Origin: an uncultured Paracoccaceae bacterium | GTDB lineage: Bacteria; Pseudomonadota; Alphaproteobacteria; Rhodobacterales; Rhodobacteraceae | Length of the DNA: 64,000 bases | Assembly: GCA_947500005.1 (NCBI GenBank) | Contig: CANMQJ010000005.1 | Span: forward strand, 124,001 to 188,000 | Direction: 5' to 3' | In this document: piece by piece, positions 33,824 through 43,218 of the stretch | Numbering within the stretch: position 1 is the stretch's first letter | Layout: every line of letters starts with the position of its first letter | Notes under the pieces: generated by a model | What the model was told of the DNA's origin: nothing | The model's database searches: none | What the model saw: only the letters and a program-made list of their open reading frames with translations | Program-made: the position numbers and the translations under genes

Positions 33824-35074
33824 TCACCCCCCGTTTCCGTTCTCGTCATTGCCATTGCCCGAACGCGCCCGCCCGGTCAGCCGCCCGATGGTGAAGGAGG
33901 TGCGCGGACTCCAGACGTAGCGGGTTCTGGATTCCGGGGCGGGACGCGCCCGCATCCGGGTCAGCCCGAAGACCACCAGGACCAGATGGCCGACCGCGAT
34001 GAGGGTGAACATGGCGGGCGGTCCGTACCATTCGATCAGCGTCGACGCGACATATGGCGCGGCAATGGCGCCAAGCGCGAAATGAAACATCAGCGCGGCT
34101 GACAGCTCCACCCGCTCGGAGGACGAGGCGAAGTCATGCGCATGAGCTGCGGCGACCGAGTAGATCGGAAAGGTCGTGACCCCGAACAGGAAGGCGCTGG
34201 CCATCACCGCCGCGTCGCCGCTCGATTGCGCGCCCACCGTGATTGCGGAACTGACGATGGCCGCGACCGACAGCCAGATGAGCACCCAGCGCCGGTCGTA
34301 CTTGTCGGCCAGCCAGCCCATGGGAAACTGCGCCAGCGCGCCACCCAGCACGAAGGCGGCAAGGAACCACGCGATCTGGTTGGTGCTCAGCCCGACTTCC
34401 TGTCCGTAAACCGGCCCGACCATCCGGAAAGAGGCCGAGGACAGGGCCGCGACGATCACGCCCGCCGCGGCCAGGGGCGATTTCGTCACCGCAAGCATCG
34501 GGCGCAGCCTCGGGGCGTGCGGCGTCTCGGGCTGTTTCGTACGCGTCAGTGTAAGCGGCAGCAGCGCGGCGCAGCACAGGATCGCCAAGATGTTGTAGGA
34601 GACGTAGCTGGCCGGTTCCAGCACGCTGATGACGAGCTGCGCAAGAAGCGAACCGGTCATGTCCACCACCCGATAGGTGCCCATGGTGCGGCCGCGGATT
34701 TCATTGGTCAGCTTGGCCTGCAACCAGGCTTCTACCACCGTGTAGCAACCCGCCACGCAGAGGCCCGACGCGATCCGCATCGCCGCCCAGGCCCAGGGGT
34801 CGATCACCAGCATGTGGGCGATCATCCCGATGGCCCCGGTCGCGGTGAAGGCGGCGAAGGCCCGCGAATGGCCGATGCTGCCCATCAGGCGCGGCGCGAA
34901 CCAGCAGCCGAGGAAGAAGCCGAGGAAATGCGCCGAGCCCAGGATACCGATCTGCGCGCGGGTAAAGCCCAGTTCCAGCCCCGAAAGCGCGTCGAGCGGA
35001 CCCAGACCACCCGAGGCGAGTTGCAGCAAGACGACCGACAGGAACAGGGCGGTAAAGGAAATGAGCAGGCGCAT
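33824..35074 (-). CDS. MFS transporter (YcaD/UMF2-like)
   Basis: A 416-aa membrane protein with 12 predicted helices. It starts [30 protein letters not shown]. The MFS loop 2-3 and loop 8-9 type motifs are seen as [18 protein letters not shown] and [13 protein letters not shown]. Resemblance is to the YcaD-like group of putative efflux carriers. The hydrophilic tail is rich in Arg, Asn and Gly. Substrate unknown; it sits 53 bp before metG on the same strand. Confidence 0.9.
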   Translation of the reverse strand: MRLLISFTALFLSVVLLQLASGGLGPLDALSGLELGFTRAQIGILGSAHFLGFFLGCWFAPRLMGSIGHSRAFAAFTATGAIGMIAHMLVIDPWAWAAMRIASGLCVAGCYTVVEAWLQAKLTNEIRGRTMGTYRVVDMTGSLLAQLVISVLEPASYVSYNILAILCCAALLPLTLTRTKQPETPHAPRLRPMLAVTKSPLAAAGVIVAALSSASFRMVGPVYGQEVGLSTNQIAWFLAAFVLGGALAQFPMGWLADKYDRRWVLIWLSVAAIVSSAITVGAQSSGDAAVMASAFLFGVTTFPIYSVAAAHAHDFASSSERVELSAALMFHFALGAIAAPYVASTLIEWYGPPAMFTLIAVGHLVLVVFGLTRMRARPAPESRTRYVWSPRTSFTIGRLTGRARSGNGNDENGNGG

Positions 35075-35164
35075 GACATCTCTACCATGCGCGGGTTCGG
35101 TCCGGGCGCAATCCGATTCTCGCCAGCGCGTGTCGGTTTTGGGCCCAGGCCGGAAAAGTCGGGT

Positions 35165-36379
35165 TCAGGCCGGGGCCAATTCCCGCCGGGGGCGCGAGCG
35201 CATCAGCAGCATCACCATGATCGCGATGTTGAGTCCGTTCCACGCGATTCCGTTGACGAAGGCCAGCCGGTAGCTGCCGGTGACGTCGTAGATCCAGCCT
35301 GACATCCAGCCGCCGAGCGCCATGCCGATCACCGTCATCATGATGACGGTGCCGACCCGTGCGCCCGCCTCGCGCGGGGGCATGTATTCGCGCACGACAA
35401 GCGCATAGCTCGGCACGATACCACCCTGTGCCAGTCCGAACAGCGTGCTGATGACATAGAGGGAGACCATGCCGTCATAGGGCAGGAACAGGAAGAGCGC
35501 GATGCATTGCAGGACCGAGCCGATCAGCAGCGTGCGAACGCCGCCCAGCCGGTCGGCGAAGAGGCCCGAGACGATGCGGCTGACCACACCGCCCATCAGC
35601 ATCAGCGACAGCATCTCGGCGCCCACGGCTGGACCATAGCCCAGGCCCACGCAATAGGCCACGATATGAACCTGCGGCATCGACATGGCGACGCAGCAGC
35701 CGATTCCGGCAAGCCCCAGCAGGTACTGTAGCGCGCGCGGGGAAAGCCCCGCGCTCTGCGCGTTGAGCTGGGCCGCGGCCTGCGCCACGCCATGCGCCTC
35801 CAGCGGCAGCCTGCGGCGCAAGAGCAGCGACAGCGGGATCACGGTGACGATGCTGATGCCTGCGAGTGCGAGATAGACCTGCTGCCAGCCGCCCTCGGCC
35901 AGGATGCCGGCCAGAAGTGTGGGCCAGATCGCCCCAGACAGGTAGTTGCCGCTGGCCACCAGCGCCACGGCGATGCCACGTCTTCGGATGAACCAGTGGG
36001 AGATGTCGGCGATGAGCGGCCCGAACCCGATCGCGGTGCCCAGCCCCAGCACGAAATGAACTGCCGAAAGTGTGAGCATGGAGGGCGCGAACGTGGCGCC
36101 TGTGAAGCTTGCCGCGCTCAGCACGGCGGCGCCCATCAGCGCGCGCGTGACGCCGACCCGGTCGAGCAGCCGGCCCAGCCACATGTTGCCGAGGCCGAAA
36201 CCGATCATCGTCAGCGTATAGGGCAGCGCCGCCTCGCCCCGGCTGGCGCCGAACTGCGCCTCCATGTCAGGCAGCACGACGATCACCGCCCAGATGCCGA
36301 CATTGGCCACCGTGGCGATGGCCAGCGTCACCAGCAGGCGCAGCCAGGAATAGGCGCTGTCATGGATCGCGTGAGTCAT
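35165..36379 (-). CDS. MFS transporter (monocarboxylate/OFA-like)
   Basis: A 404-aa 12-helix carrier starting MTHAIHDSAYSWLRLLVTLAIA at 36379; the TTG at 36403 is in frame but would place AGGAG inside the gene. MFS motif A-like GLGNMWLGRLLDRVGVTRAL lies between helices 2 and 3, and SRIVSGLFADRLGGVRTLLIG between 8 and 9. Features such as HWFIRRRGIAVALVASG are typical of monocarboxylate/oxalate-formate type transporters. Substrate unknown; the gene is probably transcribed alone. Confidence 0.9.
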   Translation of the reverse strand: MTHAIHDSAYSWLRLLVTLAIATVANVGIWAVIVVLPDMEAQFGASRGEAALPYTLTMIGFGLGNMWLGRLLDRVGVTRALMGAAVLSAASFTGATFAPSMLTLSAVHFVLGLGTAIGFGPLIADISHWFIRRRGIAVALVASGNYLSGAIWPTLLAGILAEGGWQQVYLALAGISIVTVIPLSLLLRRRLPLEAHGVAQAAAQLNAQSAGLSPRALQYLLGLAGIGCCVAMSMPQVHIVAYCVGLGYGPAVGAEMLSLMLMGGVVSRIVSGLFADRLGGVRTLLIGSVLQCIALFLFLPYDGMVSLYVISTLFGLAQGGIVPSYALVVREYMPPREAGARVGTVIMMTVIGMALGGWMSGWIYDVTGSYRLAFVNGIAWNGLNIAIMVMLLMRSRPRRELAPA

Positions 36380-36848
36380 GGCTGGAGGTTCTCCTGGTCG
36401 CAACTTGTTTCAAACGGCTTCAATTGGCAATCTCTTCCAAGTCGACGCGCGCAAGGAAACGGGCATCTTCGGGCGCTGGAGCGAAGGCCGCGCGTGATCT
36501 CGGTGTCGAGCGTCAGGGCGCGCGCATCTCTCGGGCCAAAGCTCCGTGTCTGGCTGGCGGACGGTTTGAAAATAGCCGGGATATGAACGGAATTCCGGTC
36601 ACTTGTCGGCCTCTGGAAACTCTGGCCGCAATGCAACCTAAGCCGGATTTCAGGGAGGCCAAATAAGCTCTTCGAATGTTTTACGCATTGCAAGAGAGGA
36701 GCTCGCTACGATTGTCAGTGCATAGCGAGGTCATGATATGCGTCCACGAGCCGTATCGAGTGCGGTTGCGCAACGATGCGCCCATCGCCGCGGCCTGGTC
36801 GATCCCGATTTGGGCTGCCTTCCTTGATTGCGCACCGAACTGGAAATC
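36380..36848. other. Intergenic region, no supported gene
   Basis: A 469-bp gap between the MFS gene start and the napC stop. Two short frames (36424-36666 and 36676-36879, plus strand) lack ribosome sites and family resemblance. The 36660-36850 part is less GC-biased than its neighbours. It must hold the MFS promoter; I found no clear terminator for the nap operon here. Confidence 0.5.
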
Positions 36849-37541
36849 TCACCCGTTAGATCGCGTATCCCTCAGGTAGCTCTGGATTTCCTCGCCTTCG
36901 GTCAGGCCGGGCTGGGTTTCGCCTTGCAGGTCGTCCGGCACGGTCCAGCCGGGGTCGATCCCCGTCATGTCGGGCAGGTCATGTGCGATGCCCTTGTGAC
37001 AGTCGATGCAGGTGCGTTCACCGGAGAGCAGGTATTCGGTATGAATGGCGGCCGCGCGCGGTGTCTGGCGCGACAGGTCCATCGCAACCTCGGAATGGCA
37101 ATTGCGACATTCGAGGCTGTCATTGGCCTTGAGCCGGGCCCATTCCCGCTTGGCCATCACAAGACGGTGGTCCAGGAATTCCTGCCTCGTGTCGATGGTA
37201 CCGAAGATCGTCCCCCACACCTCTTTCGAAGCCTGCATCTTGCGGGCGATCTTGTCGGTCCACTCATGGGGGACATGACAGTCCGGACAGCCCGCGCGCA
37301 CGCCCGACCGGTTCGAGTAATGGACGGTATGCGACAGTTCGACATAGACATTGTCGCGCATCTCGTGACAGGAAATGCAGAATTCCTCGGTGTTGGTGTA
37401 TTCCAGCGCGGTGTTGAACCCGCCCCAGAAGATCACGCCGCCGAGAAAGCCGCCCAAGGTCAGGAAGCCGAGGCCGAGCGTGACGGCGGGCGTCCACAGC
37501 ACGTTCCAGAACCAGCGGAAAGGCATCAGAAGCCAGCGCAT
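36849..37541 (-). CDS. napC: NapC tetrahaem c-type cytochrome, quinol dehydrogenase
   Basis: A 230-aa protein starting [16 protein letters not shown] at 37541. One N-terminal membrane anchor (about 16-36) is followed by four CxxCH haem sites: CISCH, CPDCH, CRNCH and CIDCH. NapC takes electrons from the quinol pool and passes them to NapB/NapA in the periplasm. It is the last gene of the nap operon, starting 1 nt after the napB stop. Confidence 0.96.
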   Translation of the reverse strand: MRWLLMPFRWFWNVLWTPAVTLGLGFLTLGGFLGGVIFWGGFNTALEYTNTEEFCISCHEMRDNVYVELSHTVHYSNRSGVRAGCPDCHVPHEWTDKIARKMQASKEVWGTIFGTIDTRQEFLDHRLVMAKREWARLKANDSLECRNCHSEVAMDLSRQTPRAAAIHTEYLLSGERTCIDCHKGIAHDLPDMTGIDPGWTVPDDLQGETQPGLTEGEEIQSYLRDTRSNG

Positions 37542-37542
37542 G

Positions 37543-38001
37543 TCACTCGCTCCCCGTGCCGGTCGCGCCCATGTCGGCCATGTCGGTGAAGGTGTTCCCG
37601 ATAAGCGGTGCGGTATCGGCCTGCGGCACGTGGCACTGAGTGCAGAAGTAGCGGCGCGGCGAGACATCGGCCAGCATCTGCCCCTCGCGGGTCATGTAAT
37701 GCGTGATCGAGATCATCGGCGCGCCAGACCCCTGTACATGTTCGCGTTTGTGACAGGTCATGCACCGGTTGGCATTGACCGAAAGCTGGTAGCCCTCGAT
37801 CGAATGCGGGATGACCGGCGGCTGCTCGGGATAGGCGCGCATCTGACGCACGTCATCGGTGACATAGCGTTCCAGCGGCGCGGCCGGGACCGCCTCCATC
37901 GGGTCGGGAGAGGGTCCGGAGAGTTCCTGCACGTTCTGAGCGAGGACGAAGCTTCCAGCGAGGCACGCGGCGAGAATGACGGGGAGGCGAAACTGTTTCA
38001 T
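37543..38001 (-). CDS. napB: NapB dihaem cytochrome c, small subunit of periplasmic nitrate reductase
   Basis: A 152-aa protein. ATG at 38001 shares one base with the napA stop; a signal peptide [22 protein letters not shown] is evident. Two haem sites, CMTCH and CTQCH, are at the spacing known for NapB. It accepts electrons from NapC and delivers them to the [4Fe-4S] cluster of NapA. Confidence 0.96.
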   Translation of the reverse strand: MKQFRLPVILAACLAGSFVLAQNVQELSGPSPDPMEAVPAAPLERYVTDDVRQMRAYPEQPPVIPHSIEGYQLSVNANRCMTCHKREHVQGSGAPMISITHYMTREGQMLADVSPRRYFCTQCHVPQADTAPLIGNTFTDMADMGATGTGSE

Positions 38002-40502
38002 TACACCGCCTCCACGCGCACCGCGCACTTCTTGAAATCGGTCTGTTTCGAGATCGGATCGGTGGCGTCCAGCGTCACCTTGTTGATGAGCTGGCTGGCG
38101 TCGAACCAGGGCACGAAGATCACGCCGGGTGGCATCCGGTTGCGGCCGCGCGTCTCGACGCGAGACCTGATCTCACCCCGGCGCGAGATGACGCGAACCT
38201 CCATACCCTGGTTCAAGCCGCGTTCCCGCGCGTCGATGGCGTTCATGAAGACCTTGGCGCCCGGGAATGCCTTGTAGAGCTCCGGCACCCGCATGGTCAT
38301 CGAGCCGGAATGCCAATGCTCCAGCACCCTGCCGGTGACCAGCCACATGTCGAAATCCTGGTCCGGGCTTTCGGCGGGCGGTTCATAGGGCACTGCGAGG
38401 ATCACCGCCCGCCCGTCCGGCTTGCCGTAGAAATCCACGCCGCTGCCGGGCGTGACGTAGGGGTCATAGCCTTCGCGGAAACGCCATCGCGTCTCCTCGA
38501 GGTTCACCACCGGCCAGCGCAGGCCGCGGTTGTGATGATAGACGTCGTAGGGCGCAAGGTCATGGGCCTTGCCCCGCCCGAAGGCCGCGTATTCCTCGAA
38601 CAGCCCCTTTTGTATGTAGAAGCCGAAATCGTTGGCCTCCTGGTTCTCGAAATCCTCATCGATATCCTCCAGCGGATAGGCATTCACCTGCCCGTTGGCA
38701 AAGCAGACCTCGAAGAGCGTCTTGCCCTTGTATTCGGGGTGGGCGTCCAGGATCTCGGCCGGCCAGACCTCGTCGGTCGTGAAGCGTTTGGAGAATTCCG
38801 CCAGTTGCCAGAGGTCCGAGCGCGACTCTCCGGGCGCATCGACCAGCTGGTGCCAGGCGTGGGTTCGGCGTTCGGCATTGCCGTAGACGCCTTCCTTCTC
38901 GACCCACATGGCGGCGGGCAGGATGATGTCGGCGGCCATCGCAGTCACCGTCGGGTAGGCGTCGGACACCACGATCATGTTGTCGGGGTTGCGATAGCCC
39001 TGGTAGGTCTCGTTCTGCGAATTGGGCGCTGCCTGCAGGTTGTTGTTCACCTGGATCCAGTAGAAGTTCAGCACCCCGTCCTTGAGCATCCGGTCCTGCA
39101 GCACGGCGTGAAAACCGGGCTTGGTGTTGAGCAACCCCTTGGGCAGTTTCCAGTATTTCTCGGTGATTGCCACATGGTCCGGGTTGGTCACCACCATGTC
39201 GGCGGGCAGCCGGTGGGCAAAAGTGCCGACCTCGCGCGCGGTGCCGCAGGCCGACGGCTGGCCGGTCAATGAGAACGGCGAGTTGCCCGGCTCGGAGATC
39301 TTTCCCGTCAGCAGGTGGATGTTGTAGACCATCTGGTTCGCCCAAACGCCGCGCACATGCTGGTTGAACCCCATGGTCCAGAGCGACATGACCTTGACGT
39401 CGGGATCGGCATAAAGCTCGGCCAACTCCTCAAGGAATCCCGGCTCCACGCCGGACAGCTCGCTCACATAATCCAGCGTGTAGGTCGAGACATGCTCCTT
39501 GAACGCCTCGAATGTGCTGTCCTCCATCAGGCCGGGATTGCCCGCGCCGGTCGCGGCCATCTCGAGGTCGTGCTCGGGCCGCAGGCCATAGCCGATATCG
39601 GTCGCGCCCTTCTTGAAGGTGGTATGCTTGCCGACGAATTCCTCGTTCACGTGGCCGGTCTGGATGATGTGGTTGGCGATGTAGTTCAGGATCGCAAGGT
39701 CCGTGCCCGGCTTGAACACCATGGGGATGTCGGCAAGGTCCATCGACCGGTGCGTGAAGGTCGACAGCACGGCGCATTTCACGCCCGGTGTGCCGAGCCG
39801 GCGATCGGCCAGCCGCGTCCACAGGATCGGGTGCATCTCGGCCATGTTCGAGCCCCAGAGCACGAAGGCGTCGGCATGCTCGAAATCGTCGTAGCAGCCC
39901 ATCGGCTCGTCTATTCCGAACGTGCGCATGAAGGCCGTCGCGGCCGAGGCCATGCAGTGCCGCGCGTTGGGGTCGAGGTTGTTCGACCGGAAGCCCGCGC
40001 GCATCAGCTTGGAGGCGGCATAGCCCTCCATCACCGTCCATTGGCCAGAGCCGAACATGCCGATGCTTTCCGGCCCCTTCTCGGCCAGGACTTTCTTCAC
40101 CCGTTCGGCCATCACGTCGAAAGCCTCGTCCCAGCTGACCGGCTCGAATTCGCCGTTCTTGTCGAACTGGCCGCCGCTCTTGCGCATCAGGGGCGTTGTC
40201 AGCCGGTCCTCGCCATACATGATCTTGGACAGGAAATAGCCCTTCACGCAGTTCAGGCCGCGGTTGACCTCGTGCTGCATGTCGCCATGGGTGGCGACGA
40301 CCTTGCCCTCTTTCACGCCCACCATGACGCCGCAGCCGGTGCCGCAGAACCGGCAGGGCGCCTTGGACCACTTGATCTTGAGCGCCTCGACCCCGCCCGG
40401 CACGGGCTGCGACAGCGCCTCTTGCGGGATACCGGCGGCCGAGGCGGCAAGGGCCGCGGCCTGGGCTTTCAGAAGCTGGCGTCGTGTTACGTCGAGTGGC
40501 AT
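38001..40502 (-). CDS. napA: NapA periplasmic nitrate reductase, catalytic subunit
   Basis: An 833-aa molybdoenzyme, full length. The Tat signal [18 protein letters not shown] is at the N-terminus. The [4Fe-4S] motif begins [13 protein letters not shown]. The Mo-bis-MGD region includes [12 protein letters not shown] and NNNLQAAPN, and the Mo-ligating Cys is in [17 protein letters not shown]. It reduces nitrate to nitrite in the periplasm without building proton-motive force, commonly for redox balancing or aerobic denitrification. It overlaps napD by 16 nt and napB by 1 nt. Confidence 0.98.
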   Translation of the reverse strand: MPLDVTRRQLLKAQAAALAASAAGIPQEALSQPVPGGVEALKIKWSKAPCRFCGTGCGVMVGVKEGKVVATHGDMQHEVNRGLNCVKGYFLSKIMYGEDRLTTPLMRKSGGQFDKNGEFEPVSWDEAFDVMAERVKKVLAEKGPESIGMFGSGQWTVMEGYAASKLMRAGFRSNNLDPNARHCMASAATAFMRTFGIDEPMGCYDDFEHADAFVLWGSNMAEMHPILWTRLADRRLGTPGVKCAVLSTFTHRSMDLADIPMVFKPGTDLAILNYIANHIIQTGHVNEEFVGKHTTFKKGATDIGYGLRPEHDLEMAATGAGNPGLMEDSTFEAFKEHVSTYTLDYVSELSGVEPGFLEELAELYADPDVKVMSLWTMGFNQHVRGVWANQMVYNIHLLTGKISEPGNSPFSLTGQPSACGTAREVGTFAHRLPADMVVTNPDHVAITEKYWKLPKGLLNTKPGFHAVLQDRMLKDGVLNFYWIQVNNNLQAAPNSQNETYQGYRNPDNMIVVSDAYPTVTAMAADIILPAAMWVEKEGVYGNAERRTHAWHQLVDAPGESRSDLWQLAEFSKRFTTDEVWPAEILDAHPEYKGKTLFEVCFANGQVNAYPLEDIDEDFENQEANDFGFYIQKGLFEEYAAFGRGKAHDLAPYDVYHHNRGLRWPVVNLEETRWRFREGYDPYVTPGSGVDFYGKPDGRAVILAVPYEPPAESPDQDFDMWLVTGRVLEHWHSGSMTMRVPELYKAFPGAKVFMNAIDARERGLNQGMEVRVISRRGEIRSRVETRGRNRMPPGVIFVPWFDASQLINKVTLDATDPISKQTDFKKCAVRVEAV

Positions 40503-40756
40503 GGGGGCTCCTCCGTCTCCTCGGCATGTTCGAAGACCATGTTGGCCGCGAGAACGCCGGGCATGAGATTGATTTCGGTCAGCCGGTCGCCGAGCTGTCC
40601 GGTGCTGTTTCCCTCGATGGTCACGATCAGGCGCGTGGCATCGCCGCCGTGCAACTCCACCCCGCCGAGTGCCATGATACGGTCTTGCACCGCCTCCCGT
40701 TCGCCATGAGCGACGGTGACCACCGCGGATGACACGTGCCAGCGTTCCTCAGGCAT
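40487..40756 (-). CDS. napD: NapD maturation chaperone
   Basis: An 89-aa protein of the small NapD family (ferredoxin-like fold; [45 protein letters not shown]). NapD binds the Tat signal of NapA and prevents export before cofactor insertion. It overlaps napF by 8 nt and napA by 16 nt, consistent with coupled translation. Confidence 0.94.
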   Translation of the reverse strand: MPEERWHVSSAVVTVAHGEREAVQDRIMALGGVELHGGDATRLIVTIEGNSTGQLGDRLTEINLMPGVLAANMVFEHAEETEEPPCHST

Positions 40757-41240
40757 CCTCGGTCTCCTTTCTTACGGCACGGATCGCCCCGGCGGGGCAG
40801 GCCGACGCGCATGCGGCGCAGCCGGTGCAGGCGGCGGCATCCAGTTGCGGCAGGAACGGCGCGCCGATCCGCGGCTTGACCGAGATCGCCTCTTCGGGGC
40901 AGGCATCGCGGCAGGTCATGCAGGATATTCCGGCGTGGACGAAGCAGATCTCGGAAATCGCCATCACATGCGCCATTCGCAAATCCGCCCCGAAGACGTC
41001 TTCGGGGCAGGCTTCTGCACAGGCGCCGCAGAAGGTGCATTCGCCGGCTTCGGGGACAAGCTCGACACCGTCGGGGGCGATTTTCAGGATGGTCTCAGGG
41101 CAGGCCTCGACGCAATCACGGCATTGGGTGCAGGCTGCCAGGGACGTCTGGGACACACCCGGCGGCCGCGCCCGGAATGGAGCGGATGGGGGAACGCCGC
41201 GCAGCAGGTCCCGGCGGGATATCCGGCCTCGCGCCGTCAC
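40749..41240 (-). CDS. napF: NapF ferredoxin-type iron-sulfur protein
   Basis: A 163-aa protein. The start is GTG at 41240, with GAGG just upstream and the napE stop 4 nt before. A twin-arginine-like MTARGRISRRDLLRG is at the N-terminus. Several Cys clusters of the CxxCxxC-x3-CP type are visible (CTQCRDCVEACP, CTFCGACAEACP, CMTCRDACP, CTGCAACASACP), giving four [4Fe-4S] sites. NapF is a cytoplasmic accessory protein thought to help assemble the NapA iron-sulfur centre. Confidence 0.94.
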   Translation of the reverse strand: MTARGRISRRDLLRGVPPSAPFRARPPGVSQTSLAACTQCRDCVEACPETILKIAPDGVELVPEAGECTFCGACAEACPEDVFGADLRMAHVMAISEICFVHAGISCMTCRDACPEEAISVKPRIGAPFLPQLDAAACTGCAACASACPAGAIRAVRKETEDA

Positions 41241-41244
41241 GGCC

Positions 41245-41436
41245 TCAATGCCCCGGAGGGCCGGGCGGGCCGGCGATCAACTGGTACATCCAGACCAGGA
41301 AGCCGTAACCACCCACGACGCCGACCGCCACGACGGGCCATACGCCGAATGCGAGGATCAGGAACTGGATCACCTCTTTGCGGCGCGTGGATCCACCCGG
41401 TGACGTGTCGGGATCGGTGGCGTGTGTCTTCGACAT
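41245..41436 (-). CDS. napE: NapE, small inner-membrane nitrate reductase component
   Basis: A 63-aa protein with GGAGG 6 nt before the ATG at 41436. One membrane segment (EVIQFLILAFGVWPVVAVGVVGGYGFLVWMYQL region) is preceded by a short polar N-terminus, matching the NapE family. Its role in the nitrate reductase system is unclear even in studied organisms. It is the first gene of napEFDABC. The promoter must lie in the 222-bp gap shared with the divergent HVA1 gene; I did not find an FNR-type box there. Confidence 0.9.
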   Translation of the reverse strand: MSKTHATDPDTSPGGSTRRKEVIQFLILAFGVWPVVAVGVVGGYGFLVWMYQLIAGPPGPPGH

Positions 41437-41522
41437 TTCGGCCTCCGTTGTCTGGGATCGGTGTGCTTCCCGATCTCAAAATGACAGTCCGAGGGTAGTA
41501 AATGTGATGGTCTTGTTGCAAC

Positions 41523-41549
41523 CCCCGGGTGAAAAAAAGGTTCCCGGGG
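41523..41549. promoter_or_regulatory. Inverted repeat CCCCGGG-N13-CCCGGGG upstream of nap operon
   Basis: Perfect 7-bp arms around an A-rich spacer (TGAAAAAAAGGTT) in the divergent nap/HVA1 gap, about 87 bp upstream of napE. It could be an operator or a structured leader. No regulator can be named. Confidence 0.3.
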
Positions 41550-41658
41550 TCGACTGGGTGTCCGCTATTCCGAGGTCGTGACCACCCGTCGAATACCGTT
41601 CGATAGGCGGGAACCGCATGTGCGAAACACGTGTTGAACGAAGGAAGGAGGTGAGCCG

Positions 41659-41871
41659 ATGGCGCAGTTTGCGAAAGGCGATCACGTGAGTTGGAATTCC
41701 GAGGCAGGCCGCGTAAGCGGCCGGATCGTGAAGGTCCACGAGGCGGATTTCGATTACAAGGGTCATCGTCGGCGCGCGTCGAAGGAGGAGCCGCAATACG
41801 AGATCGAGAGCGACAAGACCGACCATATCGCGGCGCACAAGGAGAGCGCGCTGACCAAGCTCGAGTCGTGA
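41659..41871 (+). CDS. HVA1/DUF2945 TUDOR-like small protein
   Basis: A 70-aa protein with a strong GGAGG ribosome site 8 nt before ATG 41659. It matches the hypervirulence-associated TUDOR (DUF2945) family: KGDHVSWNSEAGRVSGRIVKV, RASKEEPQYEIESDKT and HKESALTKL. Members are small basic/acidic proteins of unknown biochemical role, frequent in proteobacteria. It is divergent from napE. Confidence 0.9.
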   Translation: MAQFAKGDHVSWNSEAGRVSGRIVKVHEADFDYKGHRRRASKEEPQYEIESDKTDHIAAHKESALTKLES

Positions 41872-41949
41872 ACGGCTTCGCCGCCGTAGGACATTCAAAC
41901 AAGCGGCCGCCAACAGTCATCGATATTCTGCAACAGGCCGATGTCCTGC

Positions 41950-42615
41950 TTATGGGTGCTGTGCGGTCGTTTCCGAAGGTTTCAGCCGAGCTTGCGGAGA
42001 GTCGAGACGCTTCTTGCCGGGAGCGCGCAATTTCAGCTCGGCGCGGGGTCCCTCCTGTTCCGCGCACCAGGTGGCGGGAGGCAGCGCACGGGCGCGGATG
42101 CGGGTCAGGGCCCAACACCGGGCCGCGCCTTCATGGGCAGGTGTCATGTGCCAGCGCGTCTCGACCCCGGGCGCGCCGCCCGTGCCGGGCGTCAGGATCA
42201 GACCCAGTGGCGGGGCGCCAAGACGCCCTCCCTGTTCCGCGGCCAGGTGCAACCGCCGCACCGGGGTCAGGGCAGGGGGCTCCGGCAGATCGGCCACCAC
42301 CAGGGGGACCGCGCCGCTGCGCAGGCTTTCTTCCATGCACCACAGCAGATCCGCGGCCTTGTCCGGCGAGACGAAGAGAAACCGGCCCGGATCCGCGAAC
42401 TCGGTCATGCCGTCGGGATGCAGCCTGTCGGCGGTCCAGGCCGGCGCGATCCACAGGACCGGCCCTGCCATCCGCCCGGCAAGCCACAGCGCAAAACTGC
42501 GCCGCGCAGGGCCGCAAGCCTCATGGAGGCGCGCAAGCGGCAGGATCACCTCGGGATGCGGGGCGAGATGGGGAAGATCGCGGGCAGGTGCGCGGCGTAA
42601 AAGATCGAGCGTCAT
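41950..42615 (-). CDS. ImuA-like (RecA/SulA-related) protein, orphan
   Basis: A 221-aa protein. The pattern resembles the ImuA group of damage-inducible mutagenesis proteins: [52 protein letters not shown] and [15 protein letters not shown]. In known cassettes ImuA helps ImuB and DnaE2 in translesion mutagenesis. Neither imuB nor dnaE2 is adjacent here, so this is either a detached member or a related protein with another role. The start at 42615 has no strong ribosome site. The call rests on recalled motif pattern only. Confidence 0.6.
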   Translation of the reverse strand: MTLDLLRRAPARDLPHLAPHPEVILPLARLHEACGPARRSFALWLAGRMAGPVLWIAPAWTADRLHPDGMTEFADPGRFLFVSPDKAADLLWCMEESLRSGAVPLVVADLPEPPALTPVRRLHLAAEQGGRLGAPPLGLILTPGTGGAPGVETRWHMTPAHEGAARCWALTRIRARALPPATWCAEQEGPRAELKLRAPGKKRLDSPQARLKPSETTAQHP

Positions 42616-42705
42616 GGGCTCAATCTAGAATGTTCTCCGTTTGTTCGCAATGCTCCGATCCTGGCATTCGACCAGACCCGGAGGCTTTTCCGTCCGGCGG
42701 CGTCC

Positions 42706-43104
42706 TCAGTCCCTCTGTACCACCGGCCCGTCCTGCTTCACCCATTCGGTAAAGCCCCCCTCGAGATGCTTCACCGGCGCGAGCCCCATTTCCTGCGCTG
42801 CCCGCGCGCTCAGCGCCGAGCGCCAGGCCGAAGCGCAATAGAAGACGAAGGTCTTGTCCTGGGCAAAGACCTCCTTGTGATAGGGGCTTTCGGGGTCGAT
42901 CCAGAATTCCAGCATGCCGCGCGGGCAGGAGAAGGCGCCGGGGATCATGCCGCTGCGCTGGATCTCGCGGATATCGCGCAGATCGACGAAGACATGACCG
43001 GGATCGTCATGCAGCGCCTTCGCCTCGGCCACCGGCATCGTCTCGACCACGGCATTGGCCTCGGCAAGCAGGGTGTTGATCCCCCTGGTGATGGTTTGCG
43101 GCAT
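42706..43104 (-). CDS. Single-domain rhodanese-like protein
   Basis: A 132-aa protein. ATG at 43104 has AGGAGG 7 nt upstream; a much longer frame upstream of it is a shadow of the aldo/keto reductase. Rhodanese features: VFVDLRDIREIQRSGMIPGA, and the active-site loop CASAWRSALSARAAQEMG with the catalytic Cys after VFYC. The C-terminus has LEGGFTEWVKQDGPV. Likely a cytoplasmic sulfur transferase or thiosulfate:cyanide sulfurtransferase. It is divergent from the next gene. Confidence 0.92.
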   Translation of the reverse strand: MPQTITRGINTLLAEANAVVETMPVAEAKALHDDPGHVFVDLRDIREIQRSGMIPGAFSCPRGMLEFWIDPESPYHKEVFAQDKTFVFYCASAWRSALSARAAQEMGLAPVKHLEGGFTEWVKQDGPVVQRD

Positions 43105-43218
43105 GAAGATTCCTCCTGTTTGGCGGTCAGGCTCTGCGAAAAACCGCGCAAGCTCAAGGGGGTTGCCCCCGCGCCATGCGCCGCTAGGCTGCGCGCGACG
43201 AAAGACAGGAGCGATGCG

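Noticed and set aside
36424..36879. Short plus-strand frames in the MFS/napC gap
   Set aside because: No ribosome site, no recognisable protein; could be decayed sequence but nothing identifies a parent gene.
39315..40709. A 464-codon plus-strand frame opposite napA
   Set aside because: Shadow of napA, which has full catalytic motifs.
41437..41658. Search for an FNR box before napE
   Set aside because: No TTGAT-N4-ATCAA or close variant was found by reading; only partial resemblances such as TTGTTGCAA.
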